From Sipunculus nudus (taxonomy: Eukaryota; Annelida; Sipuncula; Golfingiida; Sipunculidae): a stretch of 64,000 bases of DNA. The stretch is from assembly GCA_026874595.1 (NCBI GenBank), contig CM049320.1:40730714-40794713 (forward strand), written 5' to 3'. The position numbers and the translations under genes are program-made. Below the pieces are notes generated by a model. It was given only the letters and a program-made list of their open reading frames with translations, did no database searches and had not been told where the DNA came from. Of the stretch, positions 45,171-58,110 are shown piece by piece (the first letter of the stretch is position 1; every line of letters starts with the position of its first letter).

Positions 45171-46284
45171 CAAATAAAGCATCAGCTGGTTCTGTATCAA
45201 TAACAGCTTTTATCCAATGTAGGTCGCCCAGCCTTTATATTGACGCTATTTTAGAAGTACCTTTTATCAACAGTGATTGGTTGTGCTTCTTGTACATGTT
45301 CATAGAGCAAGTGTTCGTTTTCATCTGTGTAACCTAACGAGTCTTTATGGATGTTTGTTACAAACCTTACTTGGATGTCAATGAACATATCAGATTGTCC
45401 GAGGAAGACTTGTTAGCGGTCTTGTAAGTCATATCATTACCTTTGATGTAGTCGAGTCCACACCATCCGAACCCGAGTTCAAGTCCGATTTCTTGAGGTT
45501 CTAGTCCAAATATACTTTCTTCGAGTCCGAGTCGATTGGACCTCGAGTCAGAGTTCGAGTCTGAGTCCGATACAAATCTTCTTATTAAACGAAATTTAAA
45601 AAGGATGTTTAAGAATGCTTAAAGACGTTTAGTCCCAGAGGCAGAGCTAAAACTTGGTACGTATAGTGTTATTTTGTTATAATATTATATTTATAGTACT
45701 TCTATTAAGCACAATCTTAATATAATATGTGCCAGAGTTTTCTTTTCTACCGGACTCGAGATGGAATCGTTCTGATATCTCTAGTCCTCACCTCTGAGTC
45801 CGACCACACGTCCGCGTCTAGGACCTTTGATTCCAAGTTCGAATCCTCAAAAAGTGGGCACGTATCCAGACTCGAGTCCTACATTACTGGGCATTCCCGT
45901 ATGCGGAAAAAGGCACCCTGTAAATATCATTACAATAAAGAAACAGGTGCTCTTAGTGAATAAGCTTCGGTTCGACAGATTTGAAGCAGTTACAGAAAAC
46001 GTGATCTTTAGATTCAGATGTCCAGGTGGCCGTCGTCGCTCTCATTATCAGCAGGCATTGTGCCAGGAATAGTTCCACACTCAGATCAGAATTTCTTTCC
46101 GACAGCACAAAATGCCTGTCGCCGCTTCAGGTGCCTAGCGTGGCCAGGAAAACATGCCACATGATTCCTCAGCTTGGTAACAGGCATAAAATCTCGCTCA
46201 TGTCGCTTCAAACTACAAACTCTCAGGATCAGTTCTAAACAGTATGACGGTGTGTCTGACTTGTTTTACGATAAAATATTTACT
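45171..46284. repeat. Unassigned DNA with degenerate GAGTCC repeats
   Basis: Two clusters (about 45450-45575 and 45795-45885) are rich in 'GAGTCCGA'/'CGAGTCC' and variants. They look like remnants of one simple repeat separated by about 220 bases. Overlapping frames at 45727-46238 show no recognised domain. Confidence 0.35.
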
Positions 46285-46750
46285 TAAAGGTGCACATTCA
46301 CCTATTTTTTTAAAAAAATGTGATTTCCGGCTTCCTCTGTGTATATATTAATGATCTGAGGATAATTTTGGTCGTGAAAGGTTCTTATAACGCCTTCGAA
46401 AAGGAGTTAAGAACCTGTTTATCAACAACATGTTTGTAAACAAATCAGAAATGACAAATGGGGAAAACACTTGTAACCTATGGGTAGGTTGCATATATTC
46501 GGAGGTAGACAGGTCACTTGTTACAAAGCGCCATTTGCAAAGCTCTGGCTTATATGACTTGCTGCAAGAAGCAAGAATTTGTTGAATTTGTTTTGTTTAT
46601 TTTGGCGGGCCCCTTTTATTATAAACACGTTGATATAAACATAACAAGCAGCCTGTGTGCCTAGAAATACACGTGTTCTGGCCTAATTTGATAAAGGCTC
46701 CAAGGGATTATCCTTAGTTTATAAAAGTCAGATAGGTGATTGGGCCCCTT
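46285..46750. mobile_element. Candidate MITE with imperfect terminal inverted repeats
   Basis: The left end AAAGGTGCACATTCACCTAT (46285-46304) resembles the reverse complement of the right end (AAGGGGCCCAATCACCTAT, about 46732-46750). The flanks are TTA-like but no exact target duplication is clear. No coding capacity. TIRs ending in 'TCACCTAT' are plausible for a small DNA transposon; the superfamily is not assigned. Confidence 0.4.
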
Positions 46751-48854
46751 ATAAAACTTAAAAACAGTCTCAGATACTCCCTAACTTTTTTAGTACTTTA
46801 TGTTTATAGGGTATTTAGCCATTGAGTACATGAGACTAGTCCACACCGGACGATTCATGTTTGTTGTTGAACGGAACCACGTGATTCCGATGGTTTTTTT
46901 TTTCATAATGAAAATGTAGCACTTTCCCGGCATCCAGCGATAGGCCTAAGGCCCAAAAAATAAAAGGTATGATTCTCAGGCACCGGCCGCGACAATTTTA
47001 ACCCCCGCCCCCCCCCCATCAAACATTTTTATTTTGATTTGCATCTTCCAAGAAGATAAAATAATACAATTTCGATACGATTTTCTTTCTTATGTAGTGC
47101 TTTTACCTGTTTAGCAAAAAGAAACCTGTCATTTTCATGCTTCCCTGATCATATGAAATTTTTACTCAACATACAAAGAAAGGTCAAAATTAGATTCCTG
47201 AAAAGATTTCTGAGAACCTAACCATTTTTTTGGGGGGGGGGGGGGGTGTGGGAGGCTACTGTGCCCTCTTTTTTTTTCATTTCCAACCGATTCTGTCTTA
47301 AAATCTCGTTTTCATCACACGGTTGATATAAATACCTGCTTATTCTGAAAAAGAGACTTGTTTTCCGTAAATCAACTGGAACTGCTACAAACCAATACCT
47401 GCACTTCAAAATCCAACCTATGTGAAGACATGCAATACATTTGTCTGCCAAGGACGTCCTTGTAACTGAGTGTCGGAAAACAGTAAGCTGGACAAAGTTC
47501 CAATGTTGGTGTCCTTTGCCCGTAACAACAGCCAATGAATTCCTGGATGAGGAACGTTGCCTTATTGCTGAAAATCCTCTTCGATGGAATTTTTTAAAGA
47601 TAAATATGGCCACGTTTGTTGTACCAGCCCAAGCCGAACAAATTCACAGAGAAGGTAAACCAGTATTGGGACATATATATAAACATCCTCTATAATATGA
47701 TGGGAAAAGTGGACAGTCTGGTCATTACAGACAGTGTGATCATCAACTGCAATCACAAAATCTATTAACAAACGTGCTTAAACTAATTTACGGATATGAA
47801 TTTAACAAAGGAAGTTCTACCCAGTCCAAATTAGTTTTAGTAAATGAAAAACAAAGGAAAAAAATAATAATAAACTGAAATATAAAATAGATTATTTAAG
47901 ATATTTATTCACGATGAAAGTACCACTGTACAATTGTACCATAATTACACGTATAATTTTGGTGTACGTGGGTATGAATCCGTATAAATATTATTGAATT
48001 GCTAGTTCCACAATACTATTCGGATTTTTTAATCCATTTTTTCAAGTTAAACTGTAGAAAAAATGCCTGTAATTATACAAAATGAGAGAAACTTTTACGT
48101 TGCATACCGACGGGGTCAGAAAATTTTACATTTCTGTTAATTTTTTTGCGAGCTCAGAAACGTTTAATAGGTCAGAACCTTCCTCAGTAGACCACGCGGT
48201 TTTTCCTTCCCAGGATTTATTCCAGTTCGTTTTGATTCTGAGCATGGTCTCCATTGAATTAATTTAGAATGATGTGCGTAAAAAAGGAAAGGGACCAGAC
48301 TAGATATACGGTAATCAATGACATGGGTACCTGTCCATGCAGTTATCAGTCGTGCTCTGAAAGCCCTGTCTTAGAGTAACTATCAAAGAAATTATGAGAA
48401 TTACCCCATCAACGCCTGGCAAACTGTGTAGCCCTGATAATCATAATGGGTGGCCAGCACGGGTCGCCTCTAGGGAGTGTCACATGTCAGTTTCTATAAC
48501 GCTACTTTCTTTGAAAGCCCTGTTGCCAGATTGGCAATAATGCTGGCTAGATTAGGTACGGTGCTTTGAGACACATCAACACCGTTATTAGAATGCCAAG
48601 AACCTGTCATCCTCTCAAGTGCACTTAAGTACTGTTCGTGAGAAAATAAACGTAATGAGTGGGATTCTTATCCAATATAAAGTACTGAAATAATAATTAC
48701 AATAATCTATATTTAGACAGCGTTTTTCCTAAAATTGTGCTCTTGAATATTATTTAAAATACAAAAGGAGATACCAAAAAAGTAGTGAGATCAAACAGAT
48801 AGAATTAAGTAGATTTATTTTATGCTTAAATTATTTTACTAAATAAAGCTCATT
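46751..48854. other. Unassigned sequence with homopolymer tracts
   Basis: C run near 47008 and a 15-base G run at about 47232-47246. The 131-codon minus frame (47613-47218) runs through the G run and overlaps an 84-codon plus frame (47441-47695). Neither shows a recognised motif. Confidence 0.3.
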
Positions 48855-49735
48855 GTCACTAAGAAAGAAACTTAATGCTCAGTTCATCACTATCAATCAT
48901 ACTGTTAATTGAACAAGAATTTTTTTCCTTTAAATTGACAAGATTATCAGTTCGTGTGAGCGCGGGGAGGTGAGGGATGGGGAGGCGGTTAAACAAAGCT
49001 AGTTCTGCTACACTGGAGGCTCTCTGAGCAATAAGTGATACCTTTTTTTTTTGCACATGTAGGAGGTCTTGATTTCGAGGATTGATATTGCACATATGGC
49101 TTGATAAAATCTTGCAAGTAAGATTGGGCGATTTGATACTAGCGTGGTAACTCTGAACTTTATATGCTGATTGACAGGGAGCCAGTGTAGATATCGTAAT
49201 ACTGGTGTTACGCGGTTCTGTTTACGACTGCCACTCAGAATTCTCGCAGCATAATTTTGCAGTTTTGTTGCAGAGAACGAGGATGGCCGGGTCAGAGAGC
49301 GTTGTCATAATCAAGTTCGCTTGTGAAGATGGCATGTATCAGTAGCTCTAGTGACGATTTGTCAAAGTAGCACTTGATTCTGTTTATACTGTGAAAATGC
49401 ATACAGGCTGCCATGCATACAGTATTTACATGTTGCTCCACGGTGGAATAGGAGTCCATGTGTATACCAAGAATGCATCTCCCCTTGTGCTCACCAGCAA
49501 GTAGCTGACGGCAATCGAATTTAATTTTTTATCGGTGTAATGAGCATCACCTCTGTCTTGAAACTGTTCATCTTTAGTGAATTATCAGCCCTCCATCGGC
49601 GTACCTGGGATGCCGTTTTCTCCATGAGATTTATATTGTAATAGAGGTCCTCAGGTTTTTGAACAGCGTCGGTCCCTGTGCGATAAGGCAAATAGACGAA
49701 TTTTCCATCCGTGACAATAAAGAACATCGATTTTG
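48855..49735 (-). pseudogene. LINE reverse transcriptase C-terminal fragment (CR1-like)
   Basis: Minus-strand frame 49727-49521 ends with QVRRWRADNSLKMNSFKTEVMLI, the post-motif-C region of CR1-type RTs. Further segments in shifted frames read MDSYSTVEQHVNTVC, then FHSINRIKCYF, SLELLIHAIFTSELDY and the thumb-like region down to about 49100. This is the standard CR1 order 'H...VC..A..HL..I.RI...L......L.HA...S.LDY'. The last frame (49095-48859) has no clear CR1 tail. The fragment is truncated on both sides and abuts a second repeat element at 49750. Confidence 0.7.
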
Positions 49736-49749
49736 TGTTACTTAAAATA

Positions 49750-50300
49750 AGGGCCCCGCTTGAAAGCAGAGTCCTATAGTGATCGCATTTTCCGTACGTC
49801 CGTCAGTGACGCTTTCTTAAGCGCGCGAAATTACAGTCGTGCCCAAAATCTAGTACGACTGCCACAGAACAATCGCTAATTTTCTTTAGAGCACAGTATT
49901 TCAGAGATATAACGTTCAAGCTTTCTCAAATTATCAGGGGCATTTGATGCCTATGAGGACCCCAGCTGTATTGATTTATAGGCCCGCTTTATATCCTGTA
50001 TGGCTGCCAGAGCACTGTCAACGATTTTCTTTTATTGATATTTACAGAACATTAACATCCATGAGGGGATCGATTAGTGCTTTCAAATTCAGACTCCAAT
50101 ATGGCTGCCAGGCAAATATTGAAAAATTAATACTCAATAACTTACTTCTTTGGATAATCCTGTCATTTTTCTAAAAATTGGTCTCTTTTAAATAATTTGT
50201 GGTTATACAATTCACACAAATCTGACATCCAGTTGGAGGGACTATCCTGCCCTCGCGAGGCTCTAATTGAGGACCTTACGGTCCCAAACCTCTAGTTATG
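49750..50300 (+). mobile_element. HINE-like element of a second family (family B)
   Basis: The 5' end has an imperfect hairpin (GGGCCCCGCTT paired with AAGCAGAGTCC) followed by TATAGTGATCGCATTT and CCGTACGTCCGTC. The same order, hairpin then TATAGYGATC then CCGTC, occurs at the 5' end of family A. The 3' end has GCGAGGCTCT (50256-50265), an imperfect inverse of the 5' AGGGCCCCGC, then the stem-loop GGACCTTACGGTCC (50271-50284) and CAAACCTC. The body has two or three diverged ~150 bp blocks with 'tggctgcca'. The shared architecture suggests a separate but related non-autonomous family. Confidence 0.5.
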
Positions 50301-51137
50301 GAATATATATTATTAATATTATATTATTCTAATATAAGTGTTGTATACGATACCAAGAATCTGTTCATACTTTTTACATCAACCTAGAAGACAGCCACTT
50401 AACATCGGGCGAGGTGAATGTTTCATGATTTATCTTGATGTTAAAGTAAAGGTTTGGGTCAGATTTTAAAATATATTCCTATTAACGTTTGAGAAGACAG
50501 TCGAAAGGACAACTTTTGCTCTGCGTCGGACGGTTTGGTCTAGTGAAACATCCACAATATTACGATATCAAAATGTGCGCGTCAGACAAATCTCACAAAA
50601 CTCAATCAGGTACATTATTTAAAGGCTTTGTGAAGTTCTTTCTATATATATTTCTGCTTATAGTCGAGAACGCATGGACCGCGGGACACAGGTTTTGAGC
50701 GATCGGCCTGGACCCGAAACTAAACAGAGCAAAGGAAGATGTGAATCTACGACTTGGTACAAAGGCACTCCCTGGGGCCGACCACTCAGGCATTGGGCGG
50801 CTGGCCACTTACTGTCGGTCTTCACTGAAGCCGTGCTCAGAGAGAGGTCAATATCAGCGAATCTATCAAACGTGTTAAGAAATGCCGTGTCAGCGGTTTG
50901 TATGAATGCAAGGCTATTGTAGTTTCAAAATTGAAAATAAACTAGACGTAGATTGCAGATAATGACTGTATTGCTATTACTTGTATGAGTACCATTAAGT
51001 GGGGTTCTATCTGGAACTTTTGTTAGAAATGACTGAATGTCTCATATTTTCATTGTTTAAATTACCACTCTCATAGATGAAAGAACTCTATAGACAAAAT
51101 AAGATATGGCTGGGATTCCACAAATAACCTCGCGGTG
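50301..51137. other. Unassigned sequence
   Basis: Overlapping frames between 50489 and 50922 with slightly higher GC. No recognised motif. Confidence 0.3.
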
Positions 51138-51142
51138 CTTTG

Positions 51143-51351
51143 CAGGGGCGGATCCAGGATTTAGAAAAAGGGGAAGGGGATCCAACCCAGGAGGACTAAT
51201 GACAATGCCTATAAAAAAAGGTCCCCAGGTCCAGGAAAGGTGGTCTAAACGGGTAATACTGGTCTGAAACCCTTAAAAAAGCTTCCTGCGGCAAAAAGGG
51301 GGGGGGTCTGGACCCACTGCACCCCCCCCCCCCCCTCCGGATCCGCTTCTG
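51143..51351. mobile_element. MITE family C, copy 1, with 5 bp target duplication
   Basis: Terminal inverted repeats CAGGGGCGGATCC and GGATCCGCTTCTG, flanked by an exact CTTTG duplication (51138-51142 and 51352-51356). The interior contains 'caacccaggaggactaat', 'ccccaggtcc', 'tggtct' and G/C homopolymers. It is 209 bases long with no coding capacity. The superfamily is not assigned. Confidence 0.8.
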
Positions 51352-51356
51352 CTTTG

Positions 51357-51491
51357 ATATAATATGTTTCTTCAGCATTAGTCTTGAAGCGAACTTAGCA
51401 AATCATGAATGTTAGGGAAATTTGTGGGCGGGGTATTTATCAAAGTACTTTGATCATGAAGTTCTTGTTAGGAAGTTTTGAAGAACGCACA
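51357..51491. other. Spacer between two MITE copies
   Basis: No feature seen. Confidence 0.3.
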
Positions 51492-51496
51492 CTACG

Positions 51497-51681
51497 CAGG
51501 AGCGGATCCAGGGTTTAGGAAAAGGAGTGGTCCAACCCAGGAGGACTAATTACAAAAACTAAAAATGGTTCCCAGGTCCGGAAAAGGGGAGGTCCATGCC
51601 ACAAATTTGGTCTGATATCCTTTAAAAAGATTGCTTCGGCTAAGAAAGGTCCCCCCCCCCCCCCCCCCGGCTCCGCTTCTG
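51497..51681. mobile_element. MITE family C, copy 2
   Basis: TIRs CAGGAGCGGATCC and GGCTCCGCTTCTG. The flanks CTACG (51492-51496) and CTATG (51682-51686) are a 5 bp duplication with one change. The interior is collinear with copy 1, 145 bases away, in the same orientation. Confidence 0.75.
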
Positions 51682-51686
51682 CTATG

Positions 51687-53398
51687 GCCATGCTTCCAAG
51701 CTTTGCTCGGCAACATAACGGAGCCAGGTGATGTTTCGTCGCTGTCATCTGTCTTCTTGACATTAAACTTTGTCACCCTACCATTTAGCTTTTAAATCTT
51801 CTTGTGCTAACAATATATCACTCGTCTTTGTTCTATTGAACCCCTCACCACGTTTATCTTTGTTGAAACTTTTACACAAAAGCACAATCTGTCACTGCTC
51901 TCTGCTGATGATTGGGCTTTATAATCAGCTGTTTTAGTTGTTGACAAAGTGGTGTACTTGAAGATTTTCACAGAAAACATAAAGGATATATGATTATAAT
52001 GAGAGCATTACGAGGACACAAGGTCTTACAATTATGTTTCCGTATAGATATTAAAAAAAAACAGAATGTTATTCAGACTATCAGCCAAGTCGGAACAGTC
52101 AAGCAGTCAATCAAATGTTGGATAAAAAACAGGTTTAACTAGCGATGTTGAATTATGCGCATAAAAATCTTGTATTAGTTTTATGTAATGTATAGGATAC
52201 ATTTGCAATTCAAATTTTAAAAGGTTCTTTCGAAGACTCGGGACATGTCATCCAACCAGTTCGCTTACAAATCCACATTTAATGAACCGAGCAATCTTTC
52301 ATATGGCTTAATGACAGTGACTACGGGCCATGCCTTGTCCTGCCAAGTAATAAATATAAACATGTAGTTTCCTTTCAAGGCATCATTTTGTTTAACTGTA
52401 TGATGACACAGCAATTTATGGGAGTTTTCTAATGACCGTAAACAAACTTTATGTCACACGGATTTTCTTCAGAAAATCTACGTGATCGGCGAGCCAGACA
52501 TGAGTCTTAAACGTCGGTGGGGTTGTTGATGTAGGAAACATGAATATACTGTGCAATATGTCATCAGCTCCGGCAGTTTCATTTCCTAGTACCTTCTTTC
52601 ACAAGCTATTTAGGACAAATTATCTCCTCCTCCTCGCTACGACACATACAGTCGCCATGCATTTTAGATGAAGTTCACGATATATGACTGCCGTAAAACA
52701 GGTCACTTTGTGGGGTTCGTCGATTACCTCTTCAAGCTGAACTTGTCTGACATAAGTACACGTGTTCTCAGAGTGAGTGGTACAATAAGTGGCCTTAAGT
52801 TAGCATTCCATACATGCCCCTTAAGAAAACTTGTACTCGCCTTTGAAGTAGATAACGTCCACGTAATTGATAAAACTGGTCCCAGCAAATCTCAGTTTCC
52901 ATGAATAGATAACACCTTATTCGTATTATTAAACACCCATCGTTGTGATCTGATTATGTGAGAAATTAATAATCTGTCCTATAAGAATATATGCACAGTC
53001 TTTTGTGGTTTAATTTGTAGGCATATGTAATTAATTCGAGAAAATCCATATGAAGGATTATACCGGAAATGTTAGAAAATATGAAGGATGCTTCTAATTT
53101 GTATTCCATTTCTAATTTGTGGGTTACTGAACGCAGCCAACGTGTACTCGATAAAAAAATGACTGGTCCCCCCCCCCGGACACAAAATATCTGCTAAGAA
53201 CATTATAGTATGAAAATAATTTGAAAACAAGAAAATATCAGTATTGATTACATCAGGTTCATTGCTGTACTCTTTCGTCTACAAGTAACAGTTTGTACAT
53301 AGAAAAAGATCTATCTTAGGGATGTTATTGAATAACTAAGAAACTGAAGATAATGAATCATACATCCCTAATAAATGGCTGACAAGTGAACTTTATCT

Positions 53399-53402
<4 letters not shown>
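51687..53402. other. Unassigned sequence
   Basis: A 78-codon frame at 52668-52904 (+), starting at an ATG, is the most open stretch but has no recognised motif. Confidence 0.3.

Positions 53403-53461
<59 letters not shown>
53403..53461. repeat. (TA)n microsatellite
   Basis: Pure TA array. Confidence 0.95.
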
Positions 53462-53466
<5 letters not shown>

Positions 53467-53557
53467 TTAGCCAGCGGGCATGTTGCATTCTCAACACCAC
53501 CAAACCCTCTAACCCCCCTCCCCGCAAAATCTTTGCTACACCGCTGGAGGACGAACG

Positions 53558-53561
<4 letters not shown>

Positions 53562-53589
<28 letters not shown>
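53562..53589. repeat. (GA)n microsatellite
   Basis: Pure AG array. Confidence 0.95.
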
Positions 53590-54742
53590 TGTACAGTTGC
53601 AGAAATGGAAAAGAATCCTGATAGATGCGATGTGGAGTGGAGAGTACTTAGTTTAACATGCTTGAATGAGATTTCATTATTGTTCGCAGACGTAAAACTT
53701 ACTTTTTTTACTTTGTTTGTGAATGTATTCAATATTAACGATCCTTATGTTATTAATTCACTTCTACATCAACAGAGTTCTAGTGACAGGTATAAGTAAT
53801 TGGACAGGGCGGGTGCATAACCAATAATTGTAGCACGATGTAGAAGTATATGTACAGTTGAACTTACATTTTTTGTGTGGTTTTTTATTACTATTTTTAT
53901 TCATTAGTCCTTAAGTGGGCAAATAACTTGGTAATTAGAGAATTCTGGACTATGGTTTAGTACATAGAGGTTTTGGTATTGTGTACAATCACACCCGTGT
54001 ACCAGATCGCAAGGCCGCCATTCTTAAACATTTTGACTGTTAACCTAATTGACACTTGATCTAAATACATAAGATGCGAGAAGAAAATGTTAATGAATGA
54101 TTAATTATGATGACTATGTACATTACTTCTTTCTTTTTGTTGTATGGAAATATTTTTCGTATTAAGTCATGAAGCATACATTCAAATTTCCTAAACGGAT
54201 CTTTGGACTATGGTATAACATGCCTTCTTAAACAATTCCTGCTATGTTCTAGAGATAATGAGGCGGCATTCATTTTAAGCCTGCAATTAGTCCCAACCAA
54301 CTGAGACGTCTTCAGATGTCTCAATATGCAACAGAAAACATTATTCTTACAAGAAAAATCAGTTTTAGGCATGTTTAACAAAATATAGAAAAATATCAAT
54401 ATAAGAAAATAATATCGGATACGCAATATGCGAATCACCGTATTGTGATATACCGATATAACGATAATATCACACATTCAAAGTATTTATACCATCAAAC
54501 TTTTAAGTTTTGTGCTTGGAACCTGGGGTTTACATGAACCAATACAGTTATCATAAGAGTACTGTGGTCAAAGTTCAAATAAATGTAGTAAATATATATA
54601 TATATATATGGAGATGGCCAGTTATTGAGTTTACAAGCTGAGGGTGGTCACCCAGCACATCCATGTTTTGGATGTGAACATCTCAATTGGTGGGGGAAGG
54701 CGAGGGGTCAAGAAGCGAGGCAAAGAGTTTCCAAGATGGCGC
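53590..54742. other. Unassigned sequence
   Basis: No supported gene. A short TA array at 54594-54609. Confidence 0.3.
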
Positions 54743-54823
54743 CAGCGCAGGAGGACTTATGACAAAACCTAAATATATGACCCCTTGCCGGCAAAGGGTG
54801 GTCTGGGCCGCAAATGTTGGTCT

Positions 54824-54868
<45 letters not shown>

Positions 54869-54896
54869 GGGTCCGGACCCTCTGGATCCGCTTCTG
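54743..54896. mobile_element. MITE family C, copy 3 (left end degraded, GA expansion inside)
   Basis: Shares 'aggaggactta(a)tgaca', 'gggtggtctgg', 'ttggtctgaaa' and the right end GGATCCGCTTCTG with the copies near 51 kb. A (GA)n array (54827-54859) and a G run have grown in the place of the C/G tracts of the others. Confidence 0.65.
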
Positions 54897-57365
54897 TAAA
54901 AGATGTATTATTTATAATCTAACAGATTGTGATGCGGAACTAGGGCACTATTGTCCAAATATATCTGCTTTAGCAGATAACTGATGCTGTTTTATCCGCC
55001 TGTTCTTATTCAATAAACGAGTTTTACCAAGCAGATCAACAGATTATCGATTGACAGGGGGGCCAAGTACACTTCAAAGGAGTTTTGGCCATCTTTATCT
55101 GATTTTAGTCATAGCGTTTGGCACAGTACAAACAAAACGGGAGAAAGCTTGCCGGGGGACATCGGCAGTAGTGACAGCCATTCAACAGGATACCTGACTG
55201 AAAATCATGAGAAGAAAATGATGTTGTCTGTCCGACAAGCTTCTGTTCCTGCCCACCAATATTAAGACCATGTTATTTATATCCTACAGTGCTAGTGAGA
55301 GAAATATTCAAAATACTGGTTAAAGCCAGACAAAACGGTGAAATCATTTGATTCAAATTTAAAATTCATCTGAACTGTAAACCGTTATCTATATAATCAA
55401 TTGCAGTTGTTTTTTCTAGACAATGGTTTATCTGCTTCCGCTCTGATATAACTCCAAATTCTGCACGATAAGATAACGTATCGTCGGTGTCCTCTTCTAA
55501 AACAAGTTTTTTTACTTTTCTGGATTATATCCTATTAAGCTGCACAATTAATAATTATATACTGCTCCCATAGGTGCCCCTATTTCTTTTATGCTTTAAG
55601 GTCCTCCACGCATGTCACGCTCTTCAGGAGGCGTCCCGGAGATTTTCCTGCATTTCGAGGTTACTGGTCCGTTAAGTCCATGGCTAGACAGCATGCTCTG
55701 CCCGAGCCCTGCATTTTCGTGGAATACGCGATCTTGCTGGCCCACTGTAATGCCAATTGACCCCTCATATGCATTATGACACCTCGAAAGGAATTTTAGT
55801 CGCTCAAAAGGAAGTAGTGGTTTTACTTCCAACGCTAAATAAGGCCAAATGAGACCGCTTTCAAATCGAGGGCTTTTCAGTTAGGTCATTACCTAAAACC
55901 GACATCCGTAGCATCACCACCGTTTGAGATGATTTTTATGGGTTTACAGTTATGTTGTTGTCTATACATTAATAAATATCTTTTCATGATATATACAGTT
56001 CGGAATATTTCAGTTGTTTGAAAAAAAACTGCTCATGAGAAGTCCCACAAGTGAAACACAAGGGGGGGGGGGAGACGAAGCATACATTTTCCTTTAGGAT
56101 TCGCAGTCGCCAGGGATGTTGAAAACATATTACCAGTACATCTTTACAATGATAAGCATTCCATTAACAAACAGGATCTGCAGTCAGAGCCTGCAAACCG
56201 CCGCCAGGATCTCCTTATCAGTCATGTGTTCATGTGTACACTTTTCCTGAAAACACTCTCACGCTTAATTAAGTAACCGTTTTCACCTGGCGAGTGGCTT
56301 CGCAAATACATACGAATAGGCGGCTTCTACATGCGGACAAAGAAATCGTCCTTTGTCATAAAAGTATAAAGGAAAAAACGCTTATTATGGTGATTCTGAC
56401 TAGCTCCAACATTTAATATCCAACATTTAACCCTAACAATCTAAAAATCATCAGCACATAAATCCGTACATAAATTTTGTGTCAATTTGCTTAGAGGCAA
56501 AGCAAAGAACCACTTAATTCTTTGCCAATGACTTGCACCGAAAGAAATCAGCCTGCTTTTTTCTGGGATCGTTATCAGTTTTCGAATAGACCAATAAAGA
56601 TCAAGACAAATATTAAATCATGTTGGAATCTATTCACCTGAGCCTGTCTTTTCACTTTGGCAGCTATGCGTTGCATTTTCGCGTGCAAGAGCCTTAACTG
56701 ACATACATGTGCTTGTTAATATGCCTAAGAAACCCTCAACTGAAAAATTATGTATTTAGCGGGATATCCTCTGATATCAATTTATACACAGTATCTTTCT
56801 TAAACTTTCACTTATTATTCATGTGATATTATGTCATATTATTTCCTAAACTATTTTCACAGTAGGTGGCTTCTTTATGTTATCGTTATGTATAAAAATT
56901 ATATTCTCATAACTCCAGCAATGTCGTTTATCATAAAATATCTCACTTATAATTTGTAGACCATTTATGCGCCTCTTTATCTTTTTTCAAAATGTATTTC
57001 TTTGATTTGTTGGATGGCATAATATGCCAGTCTTTGCTGAGTTTTTATAGGGGAGGGGTTTCCTGGAATATTTTTGCACAAGTAAACATAATATGACATA
57101 GTGAACTACATGGAGAAAATCCTTGCCGGAAGCTCGGGATTAAAATATATGCGACATTCAGTCCCTAACGGCTTTTTACAGACCAATTCATCTTATAGAA
57201 CCGTGGATTTCCCACGGATGCAATTAGTTTATTTTAATATCAACTTTTTTTTAGACTTCTCTTACAGTTGCCACTGTTTAAATACACGGATGGTGCACCA
57301 GATTGTGTGTTAATGTATATACAGATCAGTCAATAATCACATGTGTTTCTCCTGTAGGGATCACC
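54897..57365. other. Unassigned sequence
   Basis: Frames at 55832-55596 (minus, 78 codons) and 57101-57313 (plus, 70 codons) have no recognised motifs. A short G run near 56063. No repeat structure seen. Confidence 0.3.
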
Positions 57366-57665
57366 CCTCCTTCCCTAACATAACGAACAGGAAACCCGAA
57401 TTCCTGGGACAATTCATTCTTTAACATAAAGTACAGGAAACCGAGACTCCTCGAACAATTCTTTCTCTAACATAAAGTAAAGGAAACCCAGTTTACTTGG
57501 CTTGGACAATTCCTTCTCCAACATAAAGTACAGGAAACCCAGATTCCTTGGACAATTGAACTCTTACATAAAGTGCAGGAAAACCCAGATTCCATGGACA
57601 ATTCCTTCTCTAAAATGAAGTGCGGCAAACCCAGCTTCTTCGGATCCTTCCTTCTCTAATATAAA
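57366..57665. repeat. ~46 bp tandem repeat, six to seven copies
   Basis: Units of the form 'ccttctctaacataaagtac' then 'aggaaacccagattccttgg' then 'acaatt' with many substitutions and small indels. Confidence 0.9.
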
Positions 57666-57817
57666 GGACTTAAGGTATGGGCAAAATCGATACGGATAAT
57701 AATTTAGCAAAGTAGAAAATAATCAGTGTTTGTAAAAAGGAAGTAATGAATATGAGAATACTCTGAACTGTTCGAGATTTATAGGTAGGCATCTACTTAC
57801 AGCAAGAACTGTGTACT

Positions 57818-58072
57818 GTGCGCCAGAAATTAGTATTACTTATTTTCTTCAACAATTTTACATTAGATAAGCACTTTCATAAAATAAATAATACAATCTC
57901 CCGCGGCCACGCCCGACCAGAAGCTCATCAGGATCTCGTTACATCCCACGGAGCGTCATTAGAAACACATTCATTCTTTAGAGCCAGCGGCACAGATATC
58001 GTGGATGAGATGTATCGTCTCATTGCCACCAAGGGCAGCCATATCCGCTACCTGTTAAGGGAAGATAACTAA
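57818..58072 (+). CDS. Hypothetical ORF, possibly a terminal exon
   Basis: An 84-codon frame. From about 57893 the sequence is clearly less AT-rich and encodes a mixed polar stretch, including FRASGTDIVDEMYRLIATKG and SHIRYLLRED, ending in TAA at 58070. The change in composition and the ordinary amino-acid mix make 57893-58072 more exon-like than its surroundings. No acceptor with a good pyrimidine tract was found, and I do not recognise a family. It could equally be chance. Confidence 0.25.
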   Translation: MRQKLVLLIFFNNFTLDKHFHKINNTISRGHARPEAHQDLVTSHGASLETHSFFRASGTDIVDEMYRLIATKGSHIRYLLREDN

Positions 58073-58110
58073 TCCAAATACCTGGCTCGTGCGTCGTAAC
58101 TCCATGTATA

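Noticed and set aside
47218-47613. 131-codon minus-strand frame
   Set aside because: It reads through a long G run and ends in a proline run. No motif, and overlapped by another frame of equal quality.
53386-53799. 137-codon plus-strand frame
   Set aside because: It starts inside a TA array and crosses a GA array. The rest has no recognised domain.
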